This document shows, piece by piece, positions 7,228 to 13,438 of a DNA stretch of 16,474 bases. The notes under the pieces were generated by a model. That model worked only from the letters and a program-made list of their open reading frames with translations. It made no database searches and had not been told where the DNA came from. A program made the position numbers and the translations under genes. Each line of letters starts with the position of its first letter. The first letter of the stretch is position 1. This stretch comes from an uncultured Thermoleophilia bacterium (GTDB lineage Bacteria > Actinomycetota > Thermoleophilia > UBA2241). The DNA is taken from NCBI GenBank assembly GCA_903921965.1, contig CAIXSE010000533.1, positions 1-16,474 of the forward strand, given 5' to 3'.

Positions 7228-8921
7228 GCGGCACCGGCGAGGACGGTCCATCGCCGGTGGCCGGACCCGCGCCGCCCCTGAGCGTGAAGGATCTGCTGAG
7301 GCGCGCCGCGGACCTCGCGGCGGCCCCTCCCGACCCGCGGCTGTCCCCGCTCGTGATCGAGCTGAGCCGCCGGGCTTTGGCGCAGGCGCCCGGCGACCCC
7401 GCCGTCTCGCTGGCCCTCGCGCGGGCGCTGCACGCGCACGCCCGGGGAGAGGAAGCGGCCGCCGTGTGTGACGAGGCCCTGGCTGCGCACCCCGAGGCGG
7501 TGGAGCTGGAGCTCGAGCGCCTGCTGCTGGCGATCCCCGTCGTCTACGAGGACGAGGGACAGCCCGCTCGCGCGCGGGCGGAGTACGCCGGGCGGCTCGA
7601 GGCGCTCGCCTCGCGTCTCGAGGGAGCGCAGGACGCGGTGCTCGAGCGCCTGGGGCGCAAGGCCCCCCGGTTCTCGCCGTACCTCCTGCCGTACCAGGGG
7701 CTCGACGACGCCCCGTTGCAGCGGCGGCTCGGGGCGCTCACGAGCCGGGCCGTGCGGGCCGCGTTCCCGTCTCCCTCCCCGCGGCGCGAGCTTCAGGCCG
7801 CCCGGGGCGAGCTGCGCGTCGGCTTCGTCTCGAACCAGTTCTTCTCGCACACCATCTGGCACATGATCACGCGCGGCTGGCTCGCCGGGCTGCGCGCCCG
7901 GGGTTTCGCCTGCTACGGCTACGCCGTCGGCGAGCAGACCGACGACTGCACGGAGGCGTCGCGGGGCGAGTGCGTGCGCTTCGTGCAGGGGCTGCGCCCG
8001 GTGGACGAGTGGGCCGCGGAGATAGGCGCCGACCGCCTGCACGCGCTCATCTACCCCGCCATCGGCTACTCGTCCGTGGTCGACGCACTCGCGCTGACCC
8101 GTCTGGCGCCGCTCCAGTGCACGACGTTCGGTCACTGCGAGACCACGGGGTTCCCGACGATGGACTGCTTCCTGAGCAGCGCGCTCATGGAGCCGCCGGA
8201 CGGCGACGCCCACTACACGGAGGAGCTCGTACGGCTGCCCGACGTCGGCCTGCCGTACTCGCCGCCCACCCTACGGCCGAGCGGGCGGGGACGCGACCAT
8301 CCCGGCCTGCGGCGGGACGCGGTGCTCCTGCTCAGCCCGCACCCCGCGAAGAAGTACCTGCCCGCGCACGACCGCCTGTACCCGCGCATCGCGGAGCGCA
8401 TCCCCGGGTCGCAGCTCGTCTTCTTCAGCGATCCGCACGTAGAGCGTGTCTCACGCCTCCTGGAGCGTCGCGTGCGGGCTGCCTTCGTGCAGCAGGGGCT
8501 CGACCCGGACGGCCGGGTGCTGTTCCTCGACCGGCTCGGGCGGGAGGACTACCTCTCGCTGCTCGTGGCCGGCGACGTGTACCTGGATGTCCCCGGGTGG
8601 AACGGCGGCACGACGACCGCGGAGGCCCTCGTGCACCACGTGCCGGTGGTCACCCTCGAGGGGCCCGTCGCCCGCGGCCGGATGGGGGCCGGCATGCTGC
8701 GGCGCGTTGGGCTGGAGGACTGCGTCGCCGTCACGCCCGAGGAGTACGTCGAGGTCGCCGCGCGGCTGGGCCGGGACGCGGCCGTCCGGGATGCGGTCCG
8801 CCGTCGCCTGGCCGCCACGGCCCACCGCATCCACGACGATGGAGCGCGGGTGGACGGGTTGGCCGGCTTCCTCAGAAGTGCCGCCGGCCGCACCGGCGAG
8901 TGCGGTCCCGGCTCCGGCTGA
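7224..8921 (+). CDS. OGT/SPINDLY-like (GT41-type) glycosyltransferase with helical N-terminal repeats
   Basis: A 565-residue protein. Residues 15-190 are helical and Ala/Leu/Arg-rich, with at least two TPR-like units (around 40-105). Residues 197-550 form the GT-B catalytic part typical of O-GlcNAc transferase/SPY relatives: LRVGFVSNQFFSHT (197-210) with His209, HPAKKYLP (373-380) with the nucleotide-binding lysine, VYLDVPGWNGGTTTAEAL (452-469), PVVTLEGPVARGRMGAGMLRRVGL (474-497). Such enzymes add a sugar from a UDP- or related donor to Ser/Thr (or Asn) of proteins. The expected acceptor is the Ser/Thr tail of the lasso precursors, by inference from position: GTG 7224 overlaps the sulfotransferase stop. 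The animal-enzyme His in NGHTT is Gly here, as can occur in bacterial relatives. It could be a general protein glycosyltransferase, but its place in the operon argues for peptide tailoring. Confidence 0.85.
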   Translation: MSGTGEDGPSPVAGPAPPLSVKDLLRRAADLAAAPPDPRLSPLVIELSRRALAQAPGDPAVSLALARALHAHARGEEAAAVCDEALAAHPEAVELELERLLLAIPVVYEDEGQPARARAEYAGRLEALASRLEGAQDAVLERLGRKAPRFSPYLLPYQGLDDAPLQRRLGALTSRAVRAAFPSPSPRRELQAARGELRVGFVSNQFFSHTIWHMITRGWLAGLRARGFACYGYAVGEQTDDCTEASRGECVRFVQGLRPVDEWAAEIGADRLHALIYPAIGYSSVVDALALTRLAPLQCTTFGHCETTGFPTMDCFLSSALMEPPDGDAHYTEELVRLPDVGLPYSPPTLRPSGRGRDHPGLRRDAVLLLSPHPAKKYLPAHDRLYPRIAERIPGSQLVFFSDPHVERVSRLLERRVRAAFVQQGLDPDGRVLFLDRLGREDYLSLLVAGDVYLDVPGWNGGTTTAEALVHHVPVVTLEGPVARGRMGAGMLRRVGLEDCVAVTPEEYVEVAARLGRDAAVRDAVRRRLAATAHRIHDDGARVDGLAGFLRSAAGRTGECGPGSG

Positions 8922-8940
8922 GCACACCGCCGGCGAGGGG

Positions 8941-10836
8941 TCAGCAGGGCGCGGTGTCCTCGAGCCACTCCTGCAGCAGGACGAGCGAGCGCGTGTTGCC
9001 GATGAAGCAGAAGTCGAAGTCGTCGCCCCCGGCTGAGCTCTCGGCGAGCGCGATCTGCTCGCGAAGCACGCGCCGGTCCACGAGGTCGTCGAGGGCGGGG
9101 TGCAGGGTGGCGTCGAGCGTCCGCGCGCGCTCGAGCGCGACGGAGACGGGAGGCACCGGTCCTCCGCGCGCCACGCGCGGTCCGAGGTCCTTGTCCGCCT
9201 TCCAGGTGATCCGGGGCGGCACCAGGCCGTGCACGGCGCGCCGGTGGAGGTAGCGCCCCATCCCGCCCGGCCCCAGCTTCTCGATGCTCGGGGTGGAGAG
9301 GTACTGCTGGACGAGGCGGGCGTCGCACAGCGGCCAGCGGTAGTCGACGCCGTGGGACGCGGCGAGCAGCGTGCAGCTCTCCAGGCGGGTGGGGATGTTC
9401 GGTCCCTCGAGATGGCGCCGCACGACGAACTCGTTGACGCGGCGGAACGCCGTGCTGAAGCGCGCCTGCTCGAGGAGGCCGGCGCGAAGGTCGAGGCGCT
9501 CCACGACGTCGGGCCGCAGCGGCAGGAACCGCAGCGCCCGCCGGGCTCCCTCGAGCAGCCCCGCGTTGTACGCCGGCATCTGGTGTCCGATCGCGGCCCG
9601 GCGGGCGACGCGCAGGGTGCGCCTCGCGGCGCTGCCGTGCAGGACCTCCCACAGCGCCGTCCAGCGGCGCGCGTCCTGGAGCTCCCAGTACACGTGCGTC
9701 CCCGAGTTGGAGACCGTCTGGTCCCCGCCGAACCCCGACAGGAGCGTGTGGATGTCCCGGAGCGCGCACTCCTCGTAGAACGGCACGTGCGCCAGCGCGG
9801 TCCCGTGGATCTCGGGGTAGCCGATCACGCGGAGCGCCCGTCGCCGGGCGTCGCCCTGGGGGTCGTACGGCAGGCTCGTGAGGACGTGGTTGTAGATGAT
9901 GCCGTGCTGCAGGCTGGTGGCCAGGATGAGCTCGGGCTCCTGCTCGTGGAGGGCGAAGCCGAAGGTGTGGAGCCGGTCGCCGGGGGTGCCCAGGATCCGT
10001 GCGGCCAGCGCCGTCACGGTGGCCGAGTCGAGGCCCCCGCTGTTCTCGGCGCCGACGCGCGCGCCGGCCGGCATGCGGCAGCGGACGGCCTCCGCGAGCA
10101 CCTCGCGGTAGTCGTGGACCCACCGCGGGTCGCGCCGTGCCGCGGCCGGCGCGTCGTCGCGCCACGTGTGCCAGCGGCGCAGCTGCGCACGCCCGCCGGA
10201 TGCCACGTGCAGCCAGTGCCCGGGGCGCAGCTTCAGGACGCCGCGGTAGGCGGTGGCGGTGACGCCCGAGGAGAGGCCGGCGAGGTGCCGGGCCATCCAG
10301 TCCGCGTCGGGTGTGAGCGCGAGGCCGTCGAACCGGCGGAGTGCCGCCACCGAGGTCGAGAACGCGAGCTCGTCGCCGTCGAGGTGGTAGTAGAGAGGCT
10401 TCACGCCGAGCGGATCGCGGGCGAGGAAGGCCTCGCAGCGCGCCGCGTCGAGGACGGCGAGGGCGAAGTCGCCGGTAAGGTGGCGGCACAGGTCGGTCCC
10501 CCAGCGCCGCCACGCCGCCAGCGCTAGGTGCGGGTCGGTGCACTCGGCGCACGTTCCGGCATCGAGACCGAGCCGAGCCGCCAGCGCCCGGCGTTCGTCG
10601 AGGCGTCCCCAGAAAGCGAGCGCCACTCCGGCTTCGTCGTCGCGGGCGGGCACGCACGTCTGGGGGAGAGTGTCCGCGTCACCGGACCGGCGTAGCTCGA
10701 CAAGAGCGGCCGTGCCCTGCCGCCAGCGGCCCTCGAGTTCGGGGCGGAGGTACGGCGCGAGGCCGTCGGTCCACCCGGCCAGCTCGCCCGCCGTCCGGGC
10801 GTGGTCGCCGGCGAACCTCAATGAGCCCGCGAACAC
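8941..10836 (-). CDS. Lasso peptide cyclase (asparagine synthetase-like macrolactam synthetase, C protein)
   Basis: A 631-residue asparagine synthetase B homologue. It adenylates the ring Glu/Asp side chain of the precursor and joins it to the new N-terminus. The N-terminal glutaminase-like half keeps GDFALAVLD (122-130) and RDPLGVKPLYY (140-150), but residue 2 is Phe, so the Cys2 nucleophile of true glutamine-dependent enzymes is missing, as expected for lasso cyclases that use an amine instead of ammonia. The PP-loop ATP site is SGGLDS (266-271). GTG 10836 is chosen because MFAGSLRF fits the family start and GGAAAG lies 5 nt upstream. The gene runs toward the GT41-type gene, with 19 nt between the two stops. 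It follows precursor A1 after 109 nt holding two hairpins and is probably co-transcribed with it. Confidence 0.9.
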   Translation of the reverse strand: MFAGSLRFAGDHARTAGELAGWTDGLAPYLRPELEGRWRQGTAALVELRRSGDADTLPQTCVPARDDEAGVALAFWGRLDERRALAARLGLDAGTCAECTDPHLALAAWRRWGTDLCRHLTGDFALAVLDAARCEAFLARDPLGVKPLYYHLDGDELAFSTSVAALRRFDGLALTPDADWMARHLAGLSSGVTATAYRGVLKLRPGHWLHVASGGRAQLRRWHTWRDDAPAAARRDPRWVHDYREVLAEAVRCRMPAGARVGAENSGGLDSATVTALAARILGTPGDRLHTFGFALHEQEPELILATSLQHGIIYNHVLTSLPYDPQGDARRRALRVIGYPEIHGTALAHVPFYEECALRDIHTLLSGFGGDQTVSNSGTHVYWELQDARRWTALWEVLHGSAARRTLRVARRAAIGHQMPAYNAGLLEGARRALRFLPLRPDVVERLDLRAGLLEQARFSTAFRRVNEFVVRRHLEGPNIPTRLESCTLLAASHGVDYRWPLCDARLVQQYLSTPSIEKLGPGGMGRYLHRRAVHGLVPPRITWKADKDLGPRVARGGPVPPVSVALERARTLDATLHPALDDLVDRRVLREQIALAESSAGGDDFDFCFIGNTRSLVLLQEWLEDTAPC

Positions 10837-10872
10837 AGGTGCTTTCCGGCGCGGGCGGGGACGACGCGTGCC

Positions 10873-10936
10873 GGCCGCGGTGCCCGCGGCCCGAGGCGAA
10901 GGTCCCCGGCGGCGTCGAGGGCCGGTGTCGCCGGGG
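10873..10936 (-). repeat. Two consecutive RNA hairpins between precursor A1 and the cyclase
   Basis: Starting 10 nt after the A1 stop on the minus strand, CCCCGGCG / CGCCGGGG (10904-10911 with 10929-10936) forms an 8-bp stem, followed by GGCCGCGG-tgc-CCGCGGCC (10873-10891), an 8-bp stem with a 3-nt loop. There are no T-runs. A stem at this place commonly reduces read-through or protects the precursor message, so that precursor exceeds enzyme; that role is inference here. Confidence 0.5.
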
Positions 10937-10945
10937 CCGGCCGGC

Positions 10946-11119
10946 TCAGTTGGGGCCGCTGCTCGTGAAGTAGTAGCCGGTGCAGCTGACGAACTCGAAG
11001 GTCTTGGGCTGGTTGCCGCTGCTTGTGCCTTGTGTGACGCCGAGCGCTGTCAGCGTGGGCGCCGCGTACTGCCTACGTGCACCTGAGCTCGCGACGCTGC
11101 TGTCGCTGCTGGAATCCAT
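10946..11119 (-). CDS. Lasso peptide precursor A1
   Basis: A 57-residue precursor found by reading the minus strand upstream of the cyclase. The leader carries Tyr18, Pro21, Leu23 and Gly27 in YAAPTLTALG, the YxxPxLxxxG signature bound by the RRE protein, then VTQGT ending in Thr32. If Thr is the -2 residue, the core is 24 residues starting Ser34 (SGNQPKTFE) with a Ser1-Glu9 ring; if the core starts at Gly35, the ring is Gly1-Glu8. Glu42 is the only acidic residue in the core. The tail is FVSCTGYYF then TSSGPN, with a single Cys at core position 13 (Ser1 numbering). Start ATG 11119 has a GGGGG ribosome site and its own promoter (11167-11195). The paralogue at 11531 agrees at 13 core positions. 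Confidence 0.88.
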   Translation of the reverse strand: MDSSSDSSVASSGARRQYAAPTLTALGVTQGTSSGNQPKTFEFVSCTGYYFTSSGPN

Positions 11120-11120
11120 G

Positions 11121-11143
11121 TCGCCCCCGGTTTCGCTGGATGA
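11121..11143 (-). repeat. 23-nt identical 5' leader, copy in front of A1
   Basis: The 23 nt directly upstream of A1 (one base before the ATG) are identical to 11691-11713 in front of A2. The element includes the AACCGGGGGCGA ribosome-site region. Identity of non-coding leader beyond the ribosome site, while the core peptides have diverged, points to a recent duplication or to a conserved untranslated regulatory function. Confidence 0.75.
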
Positions 11144-11166
11144 TGCGAGGATCGCCGAGCACGATC

Positions 11167-11195
11167 ATGCTAGCCCGCAGCCCGGGGCGTGTCCA
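11167..11195 (-). promoter_or_regulatory. Promoter of precursor A1
   Basis: On the minus strand TGGACA (11195-11190), 17 nt, TAGCAT (11172-11167). The same layout lies upstream of A2. The expected start near 11160 leaves a leader of about 41 nt. A short inverted repeat GATCG-N7-CGATC (11150-11166) lies directly downstream of the -10, over the predicted start. Confidence 0.6.
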
Positions 11196-11530
11196 TGCCG
11201 GCGTCCGTTCCCGCTCCGGTTTCGCCTCCGCGGTCCGAGGTCCTCCCCGGGAGCGGGTCCGCAGCGGACCTCGGGGCTGCCGGCGTCAAGCGGTGCAGCA
11301 TGCTTTCGTGGGTGACCGCCCAGTCGTCAGGCATCGGCGGGGAGCAGGGAGCGAAGCATCCGGACGGCATGACCGGACATCCGGCCGTCCGGCCGCCGTC
11401 TCTCGACGATCGCGCGGACGCAGTGGTCGCTGTCCGGGCGCCGAGACGGGACGGGACGCCGGCCGCGCTTGCGTCCCGAGGTGAGGACCCCCGACGGCAT
11501 CACGCGCCGACGCCCTCGGGGTCGTCCGGG
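11196..11530. other. Spacer between the two precursors, no gene recognised
   Basis: This stretch separates A2 from the A1 promoter. It contains two stem-forming sequences: CCGAGGTCC / GGACCTCGG (11235-11243 with 11266-11274) and CCGGACGGC / GCCGTCCGG (11360-11368 with 11384-11392). Either could end or stabilise the A2 transcript, though no T-run follows. The open frames here on both strands have no recognisable domain or ribosome site, and I found no third precursor. Confidence 0.5.
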
Positions 11531-11689
11531 TCAGACGTTGCTGGTCGTGAAGTAGTCGAAGGTGCACCCGACGAACTCGCAGAAGCTCGGCTGCTGGCCG
11601 CTGCGGGTCCCCTGGGTGACGCCGAGCTCCGTGAGGGTGGGCGCGACGTACTGCTTGCGCTCAGTGCTGTTCTCGCTGCTGTGATCCAT
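11531..11689 (-). CDS. Lasso peptide precursor A2
   Basis: A 52-residue paralogue of A1. The leader has Tyr14, Pro17, Leu19 and Gly23 in YVAPTLTELG, then VTQGTR with Thr28. The predicted core of 23 residues starts at Ser30 (SGQQPSFCE, ring Ser1-Glu9) or of 22 at Gly31 (ring Gly1-Glu8). The tail is FVGCTFDYF then TTSNV. It has two Cys, one in the ring (8) and one just after it (13, Ser1 numbering), so a ring-to-tail disulfide (class III-like) is possible, unlike A1 with only Cys13. Positions Ser1, Gly2, Gln4, Pro5, Glu9, Phe10, Val11, Cys13, Thr14, Tyr17, Phe18, Thr19 and Ser21 agree with A1. Start ATG 11689 with a GGGGG ribosome site; promoter at 11737-11765. Confidence 0.88.
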   Translation of the reverse strand: MDHSSENSTERKQYVAPTLTELGVTQGTRSGQQPSFCEFVGCTFDYFTTSNV

Positions 11690-11690
11690 T

Positions 11691-11713
11691 TCGCCCCCGG
11701 TTTCGCTGGATGA
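11691..11713 (-). repeat. 23-nt identical 5' leader, copy in front of A2
   Basis: Identical to 11121-11143 and at the same distance from its start codon. It ends where the A2-specific inverted repeat begins a few nt upstream. Confidence 0.75.
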
Positions 11714-11717
11714 CGCA

Positions 11718-11741
11718 AACGTCGGTTTGAACGCCGATGTT
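11718..11741. promoter_or_regulatory. Inverted repeat over the A2 promoter (candidate operator)
   Basis: AACGTCGG-N8-CCGATGTT: 8-bp arms with one mismatch, overlapping the predicted -10 and start point of A2. A repressor bound here would block A2. A1 lacks this sequence, so the two precursors may be controlled differently. No candidate regulator is in the window. Confidence 0.5.
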
Positions 11742-11765
11742 ACTTACCCTGCCGGCGCATGTCCA
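11737..11765 (-). promoter_or_regulatory. Promoter of precursor A2
   Basis: On the minus strand TGGACA (11765-11760), 17 nt, TAACAT (11742-11737), the same -35 and spacing as A1 and a -10 differing at one base. It starts a transcript near 11730 with a leader of about 41 nt. It lies between the stop of the family-4 glycosyltransferase gene and A2. Confidence 0.6.
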
Positions 11766-11789
11766 CGCAGCTTTCCCGGTCCCGCCTCC

Positions 11790-12983
11790 TCAGGACGCGT
11801 CTCTGCGGCCCAGCATCCTCTGGAGGAAGTGGTCGACCGTGCGCCGGTACGCCTCGGGCGTGAAGCGCCGCAGCGCGTCCGCCTGGGCTGCCGCGACCGC
11901 CGTCCGCAGCTCGGCAGCCGTCAGCCGGTGCACGCGCAGCACGGCGTCCTCGATCTCGTCGATCGAGCAGGTCTCGAGCAGGGTCCCCGCGCCCTCGGGC
12001 ACGGTGATGCCGCAGTCGCGCGACACGATCGGGTAGAGGCCGATCTTGAGGCAGGTGACGACGGCCGGTGAACCGGCCTCGGCGCAGGATGGCGCGACGA
12101 GGGCGCAGCAGCGCCTGGTGAGCGCGGCGAGCTCGCGCCCGTTCGGGGGCAGCTGGCCGTACACGTGGATGTTCTCGAGCTCGGTCAGCTCCCGCCGGTA
12201 GGCCCTGACGAAGTCGGGGTCCTGGAGCAGGGCGCCGCCGACCACGTGCAGCGTCAGCTCGGGGTGCCGGGCGAACACCTCGAGCACGAGGTCCAGCCCC
12301 TTGTGCGCCGCTCCGGCCCCGAAGAACCAGAGGAACTCGCGCTCGTCGGGCGCGAGCGCGCCGGGAGGCTTGCCGTGCGTGCCGATGAAGGACCCGGGCG
12401 ACGTCACGAGCTGCATCTTGTGGTGGTGCTCGGGTGGGTAGGTCGCGAGCGTGTGCTCGTTGCCGTTCAGGAGGGCGGCGTCGCACAGGTCGAGGGCACG
12501 CCGGATGGCTTCCGGTTCCTGGATGCGGCGGCGCGGCCTGCATGCCGCGCCGCGCCGCTCGTTGAGGGCCAGCACGCGCTCCTGCTCCGCGGCGTTGTGG
12601 TAGTACGGGTCGCTGAAGATGAGGTAGAGGAGCTTGACGCAGCCGGCGGGAAGCTCCCGGGCGAGTCGCTCCAGGCCGGCGCCGACGTCCATCACCACTT
12701 CGTAGGGCCGGTCGGGATGGAAGCCGCGGTCGAGCCAGTGGACGCCGCGCACGTTGTAGCCCTGCGCGACCAGTGCGCGGGCCAGCTCGCGGTCGTCGCG
12801 CAGGATCGCGTGTCCCTTGTGTGCGAGCAGGTCGTCGTCGGCGGTGAGGACCCAGGGCCGGTGGAAGCTGAGCAGGGCCCACGGCCGCTCCAGCGTGTCG
12901 GGGCGCCCTCTCGGGCGCAGGCGCCTCACTTCGTACCCCCGCGCCGCCAGCAGTCTCTTTGCCACGTCTTTCGCGGCGCGCAC
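11790..12983 (-). CDS. GT4-like (GT-B) glycosyltransferase
   Basis: A 397-residue GT-B fold protein. The C-terminal domain shows the group 1/family 4 pattern: FFGAGAAHKGLDLVLEVF (220-237), LTLHVVGG (244-251), NIHVYGQLPP (271-280) and PSCAEAGSPAVVTCLKIG (298-315) with Glu302 in the nucleotide-sugar site region. The N-terminal domain is less conserved. It would transfer a sugar from an NDP-sugar; acceptor unknown. GTG 12983 is chosen since AGGAGG lies 6 nt upstream. It is divergent from the B1 gene and lies just upstream of precursor A2 on the same strand, so it is likely part of the lasso cluster and may glycosylate the peptide, possibly extending a sugar placed by the GT41-type enzyme. It could also be a cell-envelope enzyme. 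Confidence 0.82.
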   Translation of the reverse strand: MRAAKDVAKRLLAARGYEVRRLRPRGRPDTLERPWALLSFHRPWVLTADDDLLAHKGHAILRDDRELARALVAQGYNVRGVHWLDRGFHPDRPYEVVMDVGAGLERLARELPAGCVKLLYLIFSDPYYHNAAEQERVLALNERRGAACRPRRRIQEPEAIRRALDLCDAALLNGNEHTLATYPPEHHHKMQLVTSPGSFIGTHGKPPGALAPDEREFLWFFGAGAAHKGLDLVLEVFARHPELTLHVVGGALLQDPDFVRAYRRELTELENIHVYGQLPPNGRELAALTRRCCALVAPSCAEAGSPAVVTCLKIGLYPIVSRDCGITVPEGAGTLLETCSIDEIEDAVLRVHRLTAAELRTAVAAAQADALRRFTPEAYRRTVDHFLQRMLGRRDAS

Positions 12984-13108
12984 CTGCGACCTCCTGCCCG
13001 GTGGGACCCGACGTCCGGTATCCTAGCCGAGTGACCGGGCGGGGATGCAGCGTCCGCCCGGCCGGCACGTGCACGGAATCGCGTCCAGCGCACCTGAGGA
13101 GGAAGCCT
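12984..13108. promoter_or_regulatory. Divergent promoter region between the GT4-like gene and B1
   Basis: A 125-nt gap between two genes that point apart, so it should hold promoters for both. TATCCT (13019-13024, plus) and its complement TAGGAT (minus) are possible -10 boxes, but I see no matching -35. Strong ribosome sites stand at both ends. Confidence 0.35.
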
Positions 13109-13390
13109 GTGAGCGGCATCCAGGGCGACAGCGTCGTCGTCCGCGACCCCGACATGATCGCCGCCGAGATGGACGGCGACCTTGTCATGATGAGCGTCGA
13201 ACGTGGTGCCTACTTCGGTATCGGCGGGGTCGGCACCAGGGTCTGGGAGCTCCTCGAGCAGCCGCGCAGCGTGGACCAGCTGTGCGCGGCGATCGTCGCC
13301 GAGTACGAGATCGACGAGGCCACGTGCCGCACAGACGTCACCGCGTTCGTGCAGCGGCTGCTCGACGAGAAGCTGGTGAAGCCGGCCTGA
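13109..13390 (+). CDS. Lasso peptide RRE protein B1 (PqqD family)
   Basis: A 93-residue PqqD-like protein, normal length for a stand-alone RiPP recognition element. It binds the YxxPxLxxxG part of the leader and hands the precursor to B2 and the cyclase. Seen features: DGDLVMMSVERGAYFGIGGVG (22-42), matching the beta-hairpin and GxYFxLNxVG block, WELL (46-49), then helices ending in FVQRLLDEKLVKPA. GTG 13109 is chosen because GAGGAGGAA precedes it by a few nt; the frame is open further upstream but without family similarity. The nucleotidyltransferase gene follows after 48 nt, so the two probably share a transcript. Confidence 0.88.
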   Translation: MSGIQGDSVVVRDPDMIAAEMDGDLVMMSVERGAYFGIGGVGTRVWELLEQPRSVDQLCAAIVAEYEIDEATCRTDVTAFVQRLLDEKLVKPA

Positions 13391-13438
13391 TGCGGTCCCC
13401 TGCCGCGATCGTGCCGGGACCGGCCCGGCGAGGGCGCG

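Noticed and set aside
5425..7251. 608-codon minus-strand frame
   Set aside because: Antisense to the kinase and sulfotransferase genes, which have intact motifs; its composition is that of a shadow frame.
8941..10836. True glutamine-dependent asparagine synthetase
   Set aside because: Residue 2 is Phe in place of the catalytic Cys, and two lasso precursors lie directly upstream.
11189..11713. 174-codon plus-strand frame overlapping precursor A2
   Set aside because: Shadow frame without domain or ribosome site; the minus-strand precursor with leader motif and promoter explains the sequence.
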